From NCBI GenBank assembly GCA_958296025.1, contig OY282430.1, positions 558,001 through 622,000 on the forward strand: a stretch of DNA of 64,000 nucleotides. Reading direction: 5' to 3'. Within the stretch, counting starts at the first letter, position 1. Every line of letters begins with the position of its first letter. The stretch comes from an uncultured Pseudomonadales bacterium. Lineage in GTDB: Bacteria; Pseudomonadota; Gammaproteobacteria; Pseudomonadales; Azotimanducaceae. Of the stretch, positions 18,844-27,577 are shown in pieces. The translations under genes and the position numbers were made by a program. The notes beneath the pieces were generated by a model that was not told where the DNA came from, made no database searches, and was given only the letters and a program-made list of their open reading frames with translations.

Positions 18844-19920
18844 ATGAAGGCGCTACTCATCAAGATGTCCTCCTTGGGCGACCTGGTTCATGCCTTGCCG
18901 GCCGTCACCCTCGCCCAGCGGCACGGCGTGCGCTTCGATTGGCTGGCGGAGGAAGCCTACCGGCCCATCGCCGAGCGCCATCCCGCCGTTGACCGGGTGC
19001 TGCCCATCGCTTGGCGGCGCTGGCGCAAGGCCCCTTGGCGCTTTCGACGTGAAATGGCCGCCTTCCGCGAGGTCTTGCAAGCCGTGCGGTACGACCTTGT
19101 GCTGGACTCCCAAGGCTTGCTGAAAAGCGCGGTTGTGGCCGTTCTCGCCAGGGGCGCCGAGAAGGTGGGCTTCGCCAAGGAAGACCTGCGCGAGGCGTCG
19201 GCGGCTTGGGCTTATGGACGAAGCGTTGCGGCGCCGCGGGCGCAGCACGCCATAGACCGGCAACGCCAACTGTTCGCTGGCGCCTTCGGCTATGTGGACG
19301 ATGCGCCGACGGTTGATGATTTCGGTCTTCAGGTGGGCGGTCCCGCCGCCGCGCCGCGCCCTCCCGTTGGCTTGGACCCAGGTTGCGTTGGAAATCTGTG
19401 CGTGTTTTTGCATGGCAGCGCCTGGACTTCCAAACTCTGGCCCGAAGCGATGTGGATCGATCTCGCGCAGCGGGCGATGGCTGCGGGTCTGAAGCCCCTG
19501 CTGCCTTGGGGCAACGAAGACGAGCACCGCCGTGCGCAACGCATCGCCACGTCTGTGGGCGGGCGGCTGCTGGACGCCTTCGGCTTGGCGGAATGGATCG
19601 TCCTTCTGCAGCGCGTTCGGTTGGTCATCGGCGTCGATTCCGGCTTGACCCATTTGGCGGCGGCCTTAGGCACGCCCACCTTGGCGCTGCACGGGGCCAC
19701 CTCGGCGGCGTTGACCGGATGCCGCGGTGCCAATGTTCGTGTTCTGGCCTCCGCCTTCGGCTGTGCGCCTTGCCTGTCGAGAACCTGCTGCTATCGTGGT
19801 CCCGGCCGCCTCTGGCGCAACCGGCCGGTGGCGCCGCCCTGCTACGCTGAACTAGACCCGGCGCGGGTTTGGGCGGCGGCTTTGGAGTTGATGGATGCGG
19901 CTGGCGTTCAGCATCTTTAA
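18844..19920 (+). CDS. waaC: Lipopolysaccharide heptosyltransferase I
   Basis: A 358-residue GT9 enzyme adding the first L-glycero-D-manno-heptose to Kdo in the LPS inner core. It has the N-terminal LIKMSSLGDLVHALPAV, DLVLDSQGLLKSA and the ADP-heptose site region VIGVDSGLTHLAAALGTPTL, with the C-terminal alpha/beta domain normal in length. It is the first gene of an overlapping run: waaG starts 26 bases before the waaC stop. A truncated copy of its 5' end lies just upstream. Confidence 0.93.
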   Translation: MKALLIKMSSLGDLVHALPAVTLAQRHGVRFDWLAEEAYRPIAERHPAVDRVLPIAWRRWRKAPWRFRREMAAFREVLQAVRYDLVLDSQGLLKSAVVAVLARGAEKVGFAKEDLREASAAWAYGRSVAAPRAQHAIDRQRQLFAGAFGYVDDAPTVDDFGLQVGGPAAAPRPPVGLDPGCVGNLCVFLHGSAWTSKLWPEAMWIDLAQRAMAAGLKPLLPWGNEDEHRRAQRIATSVGGRLLDAFGLAEWIVLLQRVRLVIGVDSGLTHLAAALGTPTLALHGATSAALTGCRGANVRVLASAFGCAPCLSRTCCYRGPGRLWRNRPVAPPCYAELDPARVWAAALELMDAAGVQHL

Positions 19921-21043
19921 GCACTTTCCCTTTGGCGGCATTCAAAGGGATATGCTGAAGATCGTGCGGGAGTGCCTAGAGCGCGGCCACGAGGTGCGCA
20001 TCTACGCCATCCGCTGGCGGGACGAGCGCCCGCCTCCAGAAGGCGTGGAGCTTTGCTTGGCGCCCGTGCGGGCGCTGACCAACCACCGCCTCCACGAACG
20101 GTTTGCGGCCTGGGTGGGCCGGGATGTGCAACGCCGTCCGGTGGATTTGCTGGTGGGCATGAACAAGATGCCGGGGCTGGACGTTTACTACGCTGGGGAC
20201 ACTTGCTACCAGGAAAAGGCCCTCACCCAGCGCACCTTCCTGCATCGTCTGCTGCCCCGGCACCGTTCCCTGCTCAGGGCGGAGCAGGCGGTGTTCGAGG
20301 CCAATGCGGCCACGCGGATATTGACCATCGCGGATAACCAAGCGCGGATCTTTCGGCACCATTACGGCACGGGACCGGAACGCTTTCATTCCCTGCCGCC
20401 GGGCATTGAACCCAACCGGGCGGCGCCCGCCGACAAAGCCGCACGGCGTCGGCGGTTGCGCCGGCAACTTGGCTTGGGCGAGGCCGACCAGCTGCTGTTG
20501 TTCATCGGCTCCGGCTTTATCAAGAAAGGGTTGGACCGGGTGATCGAGGGGTTTTACTCCTTGCCGCACCACCTTCGGGACAGAACCTGGCTGTATGTGC
20601 TCGGCGAGGACAAAGTCCGGCGGTTCCAGCGCCTGGCGGCGCGGCGCGGCGTCAGCCAACGGGTGCGCTTTCTTGGCGGACGCACGGACGTGCCGGATTT
20701 TCTCTTTGCGGCGGACGGATTCGCGCTGCCGGCCCGGGATGAGAATGCAGGCATGACGATTCTGGAGGCTATGATTGCCGGAACTCCGGTGTTGGTGACC
20801 GATAGTTGCGGCTACGCCCACTATGTGCGGGAGGGGAACGCAGGGCTGGTGACACCTTCCCCTTACCATCAGCGGACGTTCAATGCCCAGCTTGTGGAAC
20901 TGCTCACTTCCCGCGAAAGGGCCTGTTGGGCAAGGAACGGAGCAGCCTTGGCCGGCGATCACGCCATCCATCAGTTGGCGCCCATTGCGGTGGATCTGTT
21001 CGAGGGCTTTGCAGCGCAGAAGCCATCGTCCGCAGGGCATTGA
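19895..21043 (+). CDS. waaG: LPS core glucosyltransferase I (GT4)
   Basis: A 382-residue GT4 enzyme of the WaaG/RfaG type, adding the first hexose to the heptose region of the LPS core. Motifs: FKHFPFGGIQRDMLKI at the N-terminus, VGMNKMPGLDVYYAGD, LLFIGSGFIKKGLDRVIEGF in the nucleotide-sugar domain, and the E-x7-E pair in ENAGMTILEAMIAGTPVLVT. It overlaps waaC by 26 bases and is followed two bases later by waaP, so the three genes are one operon. Confidence 0.92.
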   Translation: MRLAFSIFKHFPFGGIQRDMLKIVRECLERGHEVRIYAIRWRDERPPPEGVELCLAPVRALTNHRLHERFAAWVGRDVQRRPVDLLVGMNKMPGLDVYYAGDTCYQEKALTQRTFLHRLLPRHRSLLRAEQAVFEANAATRILTIADNQARIFRHHYGTGPERFHSLPPGIEPNRAAPADKAARRRRLRRQLGLGEADQLLLFIGSGFIKKGLDRVIEGFYSLPHHLRDRTWLYVLGEDKVRRFQRLAARRGVSQRVRFLGGRTDVPDFLFAADGFALPARDENAGMTILEAMIAGTPVLVTDSCGYAHYVREGNAGLVTPSPYHQRTFNAQLVELLTSRERACWARNGAALAGDHAIHQLAPIAVDLFEGFAAQKPSSAGH

Positions 21044-21045
21044 CC

Positions 21046-21906
21046 ATGGCCGAAATTTACCTAAGCCCGGCCCTCGCCGGCCGCTTTGCTGAAGATGCGC
21101 CCATCGATTGGGCGTGGACGGTTGCGGGAGAGGTCCATCGGCAGGTCAAGGGCCGCTGCACCTTGCGTGTGCTGGTTGATGGGCGCGCCTACTTTTTGAA
21201 GAAGCATTCCGGCGTGGGTTGGGGAGAAATCCTCAAGAACTGGGCCGTGGGCAAGCAAGCGGTGTTGGGGGCGGAGAATGAATACCGAGCCTGCCTGCAC
21301 TTGGCCCGGCACGATGTGCGCGCCCCGCGGGTGGCCGCATTCGCTGTGGAGGGGGGCGGTCCCGCCAGCCGACGGTCCTTCGTGCTGTGCGAGGAACTGG
21401 CCGGCTTCGACAGCCTGGAGGCGGTGACGGATGCCTGGGCCGCCGAACCGCCCAGCCCGCCGGCCAAGCGGCGCTTGGTTTTGGCGGCGGCCGCATTCGT
21501 TCGCCGTCTGCACGAAGTCGGCCTGGTCCACCGGGACCTCTACATCTGCCACCTCTTGTTGGACCGCGGCAAGTGGGCCGCAGGAGAGGCGGAGTTGGCG
21601 GTGCTTGACCTGCATCGCGCCCGGCTGCAAGCCCCAGTCTCGCCGTTTTGGCGCAAGCGGGACCTTGCGGCGTTGCTGTTCTCCACCCTGCATTTAAACC
21701 TGCCTCGGTTCACCCAGCTGCGTTTTGTGCGCACCTACACAGGGCGGCCATTGCGTGCAACATTCCGCCAAGACCCCGGTTTTTGGCGCAGCGTTGAGCG
21801 GCGGGCCAAGGCCTTGCGGAAGAAGGCCAAGCGACGGGGAGCGGCCAATTCAGCCGAAAGCGCACAGGTCAGGTTCGTAGGGACCGGGCGAAACGCCGGT
21901 CCGTGA
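21046..21906 (+). CDS. waaP: LPS core heptose kinase (WaaP/RfaP)
   Basis: A 286-residue eukaryote-like kinase that phosphorylates heptose I of the LPS core, important for outer-membrane barrier function. The ATP Lys lies in AYFLKKHSGVGWGEILKNW; the catalytic loop reads VHRDLYICHLLLD and the metal Asp VLDLHRA. The N-terminus MAEIYLSPALAGRF fixes the start at 21046, two bases after the waaG stop. The downstream double kinase starts in the overlapping GTGA at its 3' end. Confidence 0.93.
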   Translation: MAEIYLSPALAGRFAEDAPIDWAWTVAGEVHRQVKGRCTLRVLVDGRAYFLKKHSGVGWGEILKNWAVGKQAVLGAENEYRACLHLARHDVRAPRVAAFAVEGGGPASRRSFVLCEELAGFDSLEAVTDAWAAEPPSPPAKRRLVLAAAAFVRRLHEVGLVHRDLYICHLLLDRGKWAAGEAELAVLDLHRARLQAPVSPFWRKRDLAALLFSTLHLNLPRFTQLRFVRTYTGRPLRATFRQDPGFWRSVERRAKALRKKAKRRGAANSAESAQVRFVGTGRNAGP

Positions 21907-23420
21907 AGGCTTGCATGGGCGCCGCACGAGTGAACTCCGGCACTGATCACCCAAGTGGGGAAGAAACTGGCCGCAAAGCCCGTGAACCGTCGCCGTGCTG
22001 TGCATCGTCCGCTGTCGAACCGATGGCGCGGGGGCATGGCTTGCGGGCGCCTTTCACCCTTCTCTGTGCGGGTGAGGCACTGCAGGTTGAGCACATCTTC
22101 CGTTGGTTGCCGGGGCGACGGTTGACCGCCCGCACCCATTGGCGAGGCCAAGCGGTGGTGCTCAAACTATTCCTCGGTCGGGGTGCCGTGCGCCGTTGCG
22201 CTAGGGACAAACGGGGTGCGCTAAGGCTGATGGCCGGCGCTGCGGCAACGCCGCGGCTGCTCGCTGAGATGGCGGTACCGGAGTTGGGTGGCCGGGCGCT
22301 CCTGTTTGAGTGCCTCCCAGGTGGCCGACCCATCGCATCCAGCCCAGAACCCGCAGCGGCGGAGGAAGCGGCTTTGGCGGTGCGAGTTTTGGCCCAGCTG
22401 CACACGCAGGGTCTTACCCATAAGGACATGCATCTCGACAACTTCGTCCTAAGCGAAGGCAAGGTTTACATCGTTGATGGCGATGGCGTGGCGCCGATGA
22501 GCTCCCGAAGCAAATGGGCTGGTCTTAGGGCGTTGGCCACTTTCCTAGCCGCATACCCCCCTGCGGCGGATGGCCGTGCTGCGGGTTTGTTGGCCTGCTA
22601 TGAGCAGGCGCGGAACTGGCGCGGCGGTCCATCCCGTCTTCGTCAGTTGCGGCGCTGGCTGAGGCAGGCGCGGCAACGCCGCATCAGGCGCTACCTCGCC
22701 AAAACCGGGCGCAACTGCACGGAATTTGCTGTGCGCAAAGAGCCGGCTCACCGCTGCCTGACCAAGCGGGAATGGGCATGGGGCCAAGGGATGGCGCAAA
22801 GCGGGGGCAGCCTAAGCCGGGCCCTGCTGAACGCTCTGGCTACCGCTGAAGTGATCAAGGACGGCAATTCAGCAACGGTGTTTCGGCTTGAGCTGGGCGG
22901 CGAACTTGTGGTGGTGAAGCGTTACAACGTCAGAAGCCTCGGCCACCGCCTCCGCGCTTGGTTCAGGCCTAGGTCGCGCCGCGCTTGGCGCAACGGCCAC
23001 GCCCTCAGGCTTTTGCAGATCCCCACCGCCGAACCCTTGGCGCTGCTCGAACGGCACCGGGGTCCCTTCAGCGCCGAATGCCATTTGCTGATGCGGGACC
23101 TAGGCGTCCTGGACTTGGCCACGGAGACCCGCACCTCGGGCTGGCGCCCCGGCCGTTTGCGGCAGATCGTGAATCTCTTCCAACAACTGGCCGCCGCCGG
23201 CCTAAGCCACGGAGACGCCAAGGCCACCAACTTCCTGGTCCACAACGACCGGGTCCACCTCATCGACCTCGATAGCTTGCGTCCGTGCCGCACCTTGGCA
23301 ATCGACATTCACCGCTTTCTGGGCAACTTTGATGGCGCACTCCGGGCGGAAGCGGAAGTTGAGTTTGCGCAGTCGGGTTTGACTTACAATCCGTCCAATT
23401 GCTCTGCGAGGTTTCCATGA
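21903..23420 (+). CDS. Two-domain LPS-type kinase (tandem WaaP/InaA-like domains)
   Basis: A 505-residue protein with two kinase domains in one chain. Domain 1 (about 60-260) has the Lys in AVVLKLFLGRG, a catalytic loop THKDMHLDNFVL and metal motif IVDGDG. Domain 2 (about 320-490) has VVVKRYNVRS, SHGDAKATNFLV and LIDLDSL. Both keep the Lys, catalytic Asp and metal Asp, so both may be active on core sugars. The GTG start overlaps the waaP stop (GTGA); an internal ATG at 22023 is possible, since the first 40 residues look unstructured. It overlaps the next gene by four bases. In other bacteria these functions are usually separate proteins. Confidence 0.8.
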   Translation: MKACMGAARVNSGTDHPSGEETGRKAREPSPCCASSAVEPMARGHGLRAPFTLLCAGEALQVEHIFRWLPGRRLTARTHWRGQAVVLKLFLGRGAVRRCARDKRGALRLMAGAAATPRLLAEMAVPELGGRALLFECLPGGRPIASSPEPAAAEEAALAVRVLAQLHTQGLTHKDMHLDNFVLSEGKVYIVDGDGVAPMSSRSKWAGLRALATFLAAYPPAADGRAAGLLACYEQARNWRGGPSRLRQLRRWLRQARQRRIRRYLAKTGRNCTEFAVRKEPAHRCLTKREWAWGQGMAQSGGSLSRALLNALATAEVIKDGNSATVFRLELGGELVVVKRYNVRSLGHRLRAWFRPRSRRAWRNGHALRLLQIPTAEPLALLERHRGPFSAECHLLMRDLGVLDLATETRTSGWRPGRLRQIVNLFQQLAAAGLSHGDAKATNFLVHNDRVHLIDLDSLRPCRTLAIDIHRFLGNFDGALRAEAEVEFAQSGLTYNPSNCSARFP

Positions 23421-24625
23421 ACAACCACCCAAAGCCGGCGGCCTTGCCGCTGCATTCATCGTCAGCGGAGCTTGTCGATGGCGCCGTCCAGCAACTGGCC
23501 GCGTTTGGCAAGAACGGCTTTAACGCCCTGCTCTTGACGGCCCTATTGGGCGGCTTGGTTGGTTGTGGTGCGCCAGTTCAGTCGCCCAGCCAGAATGCAG
23601 CCCAAGACGCTTGTGCATGGGCGTCATCCCAATCCGGGCGGGTCTGGAAATGGCGGCTCATCACCACTTGGCCGAAGAACCTGCCGGGTGCCGGCCTGGC
23701 CGCGGAGCGCTTGGCTGCGCGGCTGCGGGCGATGAGCTGCGGGCGGCTGGACATCAAGGTTTACGGGGCAGGGGAGTTGGTCGGTGCCTTTGAGGTCTTT
23801 GACGCCGTTTCCGCCGGCACCGCCGAGATGGGCCACGGCGCCGCCTATTATTGGCGCGGCAAAATTCCCATCGCCGCTCTGTTCACCACCGTGCCGTTCG
23901 GCATGACCGCCCAGGAGATGAATGCTTGGCTGCGCTACGGCGGCGGCATGGCGCTTTGGCGGGAACTCTACGCCCCCTTCGCCTTGGTGCCCTTCGTTGC
24001 CGGCAACACCGGCGTGCAGATGGCCGGCTGGTTCAACAAGGAAATCAACGCCGTGGATGACCTCAAGGGCATGAAAATGCGCATTCCCGGCCTCGGCGGC
24101 GAAGTGTTTGAGCGGGCCGGAGGCGTGCCTGTCAACGTGCCGGCCGGGGAGGTGTTCACGTCCTTGCAAACCGGCGTCATCGACGCCACGGAATGGATCG
24201 GCCCCTACAACGACTTGGCCCTTGGCCTGTACACCGCCGGCGACCACTACTACTATCCAGGTTGGCATGAGCCGGGCGCCGCCTTGGAATTGATCGTCAA
24301 CCAACAGGCCTACGAGGCCCTGCCGGCGGACCTGCAGGCCATGATCGAAACCACTGCCCAAGCCATCAATGACGATACCTTGGCGGACTATGTGGCCCAC
24401 AGCCAAGCGGCCTTGGACACCTTGGTGAACGTTCATGGAGTGCAGTTGCGGCCCCTGCCCAAGGAAGTGCTCGACCGACTGCGCACCGCCGCGCGCGAGG
24501 TGGTGGCGGAAGCGGTGGGGCAAGACGAGCTGTCGCAGCGCATTCACGCCTCCTACACCGCCTTCGCCGAGCGGGCCCGGGCTTATACGGACCTGACCGA
24601 GAGGGCCTATCTCGACATGCGCTGA
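23417..24625 (+). CDS. TRAP transporter substrate-binding protein (DctP family)
   Basis: A 402-residue DctP-family protein. Residues about 30-50 form a hydrophobic segment ending in LVGCGAP, a plausible lipobox, so it may be a periplasmic lipoprotein. Family features: WKWRLITTWPKNLPGAG at the mature N-terminus, AGELVGAFEVFDAVSAGTAE, LKGMKMRIPGLGGEVFERAG containing the ligand-carboxylate Arg, and DATEWIGPYNDLALG. These resemble alpha-keto-acid-binding members. No DctQ or DctM membrane partners are in the window. It overlaps the kinase stop by four bases, although the functions seem unrelated. Confidence 0.88.
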   Translation: MNNHPKPAALPLHSSSAELVDGAVQQLAAFGKNGFNALLLTALLGGLVGCGAPVQSPSQNAAQDACAWASSQSGRVWKWRLITTWPKNLPGAGLAAERLAARLRAMSCGRLDIKVYGAGELVGAFEVFDAVSAGTAEMGHGAAYYWRGKIPIAALFTTVPFGMTAQEMNAWLRYGGGMALWRELYAPFALVPFVAGNTGVQMAGWFNKEINAVDDLKGMKMRIPGLGGEVFERAGGVPVNVPAGEVFTSLQTGVIDATEWIGPYNDLALGLYTAGDHYYYPGWHEPGAALELIVNQQAYEALPADLQAMIETTAQAINDDTLADYVAHSQAALDTLVNVHGVQLRPLPKEVLDRLRTAAREVVAEAVGQDELSQRIHASYTAFAERARAYTDLTERAYLDMR

Positions 24626-24830
24626 TCCGGCCGGATATTGCACCAGAGGCCGTGACGCGAGGCGATCCCACTTTTTGCGGAAGTCGGCCCCGTTGACAGG
24701 GCCCGCCAAGGGGCTAGACTACCGATGACAGAGGGCGGTTTTGGTCGCGGGAGTGGGCTGTCATTTGGCCCTATCGGCGGAAGCGTTTTATTAGTTGAGG
24801 TGGCGCCATGAACGGCGTCGTTGCCGTGCG

Positions 24831-25826
24831 ATGAACAACAGCACCCCGCAATGTGACCATCCTGAACTCTGGTGCCCCCTGACCGGCATGCCGGGCGGCG
24901 CTAAGGATTGGCGGGTGCCCGGCTACCATGAACTGGCGCAGGAGTGGATCTCCATCCGGGCGGCCCTGAAGGACCGCGATGAACCCCGCGCCTTTCTAGA
25001 CAAATGGCTGGAGGAACGGGGCCGGGCGTTCGCCATCGAAACGGGCCAGATCGAGGGCCTCTACACGCTGAAGCACGGCATCACCGAACAGTTGATCGCC
25101 GAGGGGCTGGCCGGCGCGGTCGGCGCCCACACGGTGGAGAACTTGGAGGACCGCACCATTCAGGGCCTGTTGGCGGACCAAGAGACGGCGTACAACATGC
25201 TGTTTGCGGACATCGCCAGCGGCCGCCCATTGACCCAGCACACCCTCAAGAGCTGGCACCAGCTCATCACCCGCCACCAGGAAACCGTGGCCGGCATCAC
25301 CCCGGACGGGCGCCGCGTGCAGGTGCCGTTTCGCCTCAAGGGGCAGTGGAAGCTCTGGCCCAACAATCCGCGCCGGCCGGATGGCGTGGTGCATGAATAC
25401 TGCCCGCCGGAATTGGTGCAGGACGAGATGGACCGCTTCTTCGCGCTGCACCGGGAAGTAGAGCCGCAAGCCTATCCCGTGGAGGTTGAAGCCGCGTGGA
25501 TGCACCATCGCTTCGTGCGCACTCACCCTTTCCAGGACGGTAACGGCCGGGTTTCCAGAATGCTGATGGCCTACGCTTACCTCCGGCGCAGCCTGCCGCC
25601 GCCGCTTATCAACGCAACGGGCCGAGACGACTACATAGATGCCTTGGAGATCGCCAACACCGGCGAACTCAAAGCGTTTAGCGACTATCTTGGTGATTTG
25701 GCGTTGGTCTCCTTGAGATCTGCCGTGCGAATAGGGCGCAAGGCCCTCGCCGGCAACCTCAACCGCCCCAACGGCAACGGCGGCCGCACCTTGGGGACGA
25801 CCTACCTGCCGCCAGTGCATGCCTGA
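24831..25826 (+). CDS. Fic-domain AMP-transferase with N-terminal inhibitory motif
   Basis: A 331-residue Fic protein that probably transfers AMP from ATP to protein hydroxyls. The active-site motif HPFQDGNGRVSR is intact (HxFx(D/E)GNGRxxR). Residues around 64-69 read TGQIEG, matching the class II inhibitory helix motif (S/T)xxxE(G/N), so the enzyme is likely held inactive until the Glu is displaced. A flap strand precedes the Fic core. I chose ATG 24831 over upstream starts because the protein-like region begins there. It overlaps the longer start of the radical SAM gene by eight bases. Target unknown. Confidence 0.9.
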   Translation: MNNSTPQCDHPELWCPLTGMPGGAKDWRVPGYHELAQEWISIRAALKDRDEPRAFLDKWLEERGRAFAIETGQIEGLYTLKHGITEQLIAEGLAGAVGAHTVENLEDRTIQGLLADQETAYNMLFADIASGRPLTQHTLKSWHQLITRHQETVAGITPDGRRVQVPFRLKGQWKLWPNNPRRPDGVVHEYCPPELVQDEMDRFFALHREVEPQAYPVEVEAAWMHHRFVRTHPFQDGNGRVSRMLMAYAYLRRSLPPPLINATGRDDYIDALEIANTGELKAFSDYLGDLALVSLRSAVRIGRKALAGNLNRPNGNGGRTLGTTYLPPVHA

Positions 25827-25863
25827 CCCAGGGAACAGGCCGGAGCGCTTTGGAAGAGTTGAC

Positions 25864-27465
25864 ATGACCGGTTTGATACGGACACGGGAGATTGCGGAAA
25901 CGCGGCAGTCCGAAGCATCTCCCGCCCCCCCGCGCAAGCGGATCCTGATCATCGATCCGCCTTTCAAGCGCCTCTACCACGACCATGCCTCGCTGGTGAA
26001 GTTCCCCTTGGCGCTTGGCTATTTATCGGGGGCGGTCTTGAAGTGGACGGATTGGGAGGTGCAAGCCTACAACGCCGATTTCAACCCGCAAAAGAAAGCG
26101 ATCACCATCGACAACGTAACCCGCATCAAAGAAGGCATGGCCCGTTACCTGCGGACGTTGGAAGACCCGGCGGCGCCCATCTGGGAAGAAATACGGTCGG
26201 CCATCACGGAGTTCGATCCGGGCGTCGTCGGCATTAGTTCCAAGACCCAGAACTTCCCGTCCGCGATGAGGGTTGCGCGAATCGCCAAGCGGCATAATCC
26301 CGACACGCTGGTCGTCTTGGGCGGCCCGCACGCCACCTTGTCCACGCGGGCCGCGTTGGATTGCCCGGATATCGACGTGGCGGTGTTGGGCGAAGGGGAG
26401 ATGACCCTGGTCGAGCTGCTCAAGGCCCGGGAAAACGGTGCGCCGCTGAGTGAGGTGGCGGGGCTGGCCTACCGTCGGGACGGGCGCAAGGCGTCCACGC
26501 CGCCGCGCGCCAACATGCCCGACCTCGACGAACTGCCTTTTCCGGCCCAAGCCGCGCCGCGAGTTCTGCGGGACTACGAGCGCTATCCGGCCGAAGCCTT
26601 CGGATACGTCTTCTCGGCCCGCGGCTGCCCTTACGCTTGCACGTTCTGCGAGTCCAAGGCCATCTGGACGCAAAAGACCCGCTGGCGCTCACCGGGAAAC
26701 GTGGTGCGCGAACTCAAGTTACTGATGGAGCGGGGCGTCCGGTATGTCTATTTCGACGATGACACCTTCGGAATTCACCCGCGTTATATCGAGGAACTGT
26801 GCAGTTTGATCGAAACCGAGTGTCCCAAACTCAAATGGGGCTGCGAGATAACGGTGGGCGTCGTCAAGGAGCGGTCGGTCGAATGGATGCGCCGTGCCGG
26901 CTGCGTGCGGGTCAACATCGGCATCGAGTCCGGCAACAACCGGATACTGCGCAGTGTCAAGAAGGGCCACACCATTGAGAAGGCGTATCCGGCGGTGGAC
27001 CTCTGCCGGCGCAAGGGCATCGAAGTCGGCGCCTTCTTCATGGTGGGTTTCCCGGAGGAAACGGAAGAGACGCTGCAAGACACTCTGACGGCCATTGAGA
27101 AGATGAACGCCGACAACATCATGCTGAGCATCTTCACCCCCTATCCGGGTTCCGAGCTGTTCCAGACGTGCAAGGAGCTCGGGGTGGTGGACGACGACTT
27201 TGACATTACGATCTACAACCACCAGAGCCCGGAAAACTGCTTCACCGCCTTTATCCCGCCGGAGCGTTTCAAGGAACTGGTCCAGGAGGCGGTCTCGGTG
27301 GTCGGGCGCAAAAACAGCCGCGGCCGGTGGCGCCGGGTAGCCCTGATGCTGCGCCAGCGTGACTTCCATCGCTGGAAGCATACGCTGCTGTATTTCCTCC
27401 GCTCGCGGGTGGCGTGGTATTTCGAGCGCGTCCTCAGACACCTCCGTTCCGAACCGGCGGCCTGA
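25864..27465 (+). CDS. B12-binding-domain radical SAM protein
   Basis: A 533-residue protein (from ATG 25864, with GGAAGAG upstream; an earlier ATG at 25819 overlapping the Fic gene is possible). The N-terminal B12-binding-like domain has ILIIDPPFKRLYHDHASL, VVGISSKTQNFPSAMRVARI and LVVLGGPHATLS. The radical SAM core has the cluster motif CPYACTFCES (Cx3Cx2C), YVYFDDDTFG, GIESGNNRILRSVKKG and a C-terminal SPASM-free helical tail. This architecture is common in lipid, hopanoid and antibiotic modification. Its place at the start of the polysaccharide island hints at modification of a lipid or sugar, but the substrate is not readable from the sequence. Confidence 0.85.
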   Translation: MTGLIRTREIAETRQSEASPAPPRKRILIIDPPFKRLYHDHASLVKFPLALGYLSGAVLKWTDWEVQAYNADFNPQKKAITIDNVTRIKEGMARYLRTLEDPAAPIWEEIRSAITEFDPGVVGISSKTQNFPSAMRVARIAKRHNPDTLVVLGGPHATLSTRAALDCPDIDVAVLGEGEMTLVELLKARENGAPLSEVAGLAYRRDGRKASTPPRANMPDLDELPFPAQAAPRVLRDYERYPAEAFGYVFSARGCPYACTFCESKAIWTQKTRWRSPGNVVRELKLLMERGVRYVYFDDDTFGIHPRYIEELCSLIETECPKLKWGCEITVGVVKERSVEWMRRAGCVRVNIGIESGNNRILRSVKKGHTIEKAYPAVDLCRRKGIEVGAFFMVGFPEETEETLQDTLTAIEKMNADNIMLSIFTPYPGSELFQTCKELGVVDDDFDITIYNHQSPENCFTAFIPPERFKELVQEAVSVVGRKNSRGRWRRVALMLRQRDFHRWKHTLLYFLRSRVAWYFERVLRHLRSEPAA

Positions 27466-27577
27466 CGACGGGCGTGGGGAGAACGGGTTGCTCGTCGAAC
27501 CTCGCTCGGCCGCCAGCCTGAAGCCAGGCGAAGATTCGACGCCTTGTATTCCCGGCACGTTCCGTGAGCAGGAGCAA
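27466..27577 (+). pseudogene. Remnant of a GT4 glycosyltransferase tail
   Basis: At about 27478-27516 the plus strand encodes GENGLLVEPRSA, matching the same segment in the intact GT4 gene at 37072-38208 (EQNGLLVEPRSA). The rest of that gene is absent here, so it looks like a short leftover from duplication and deletion. No start codon belongs to it. Confidence 0.45.
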
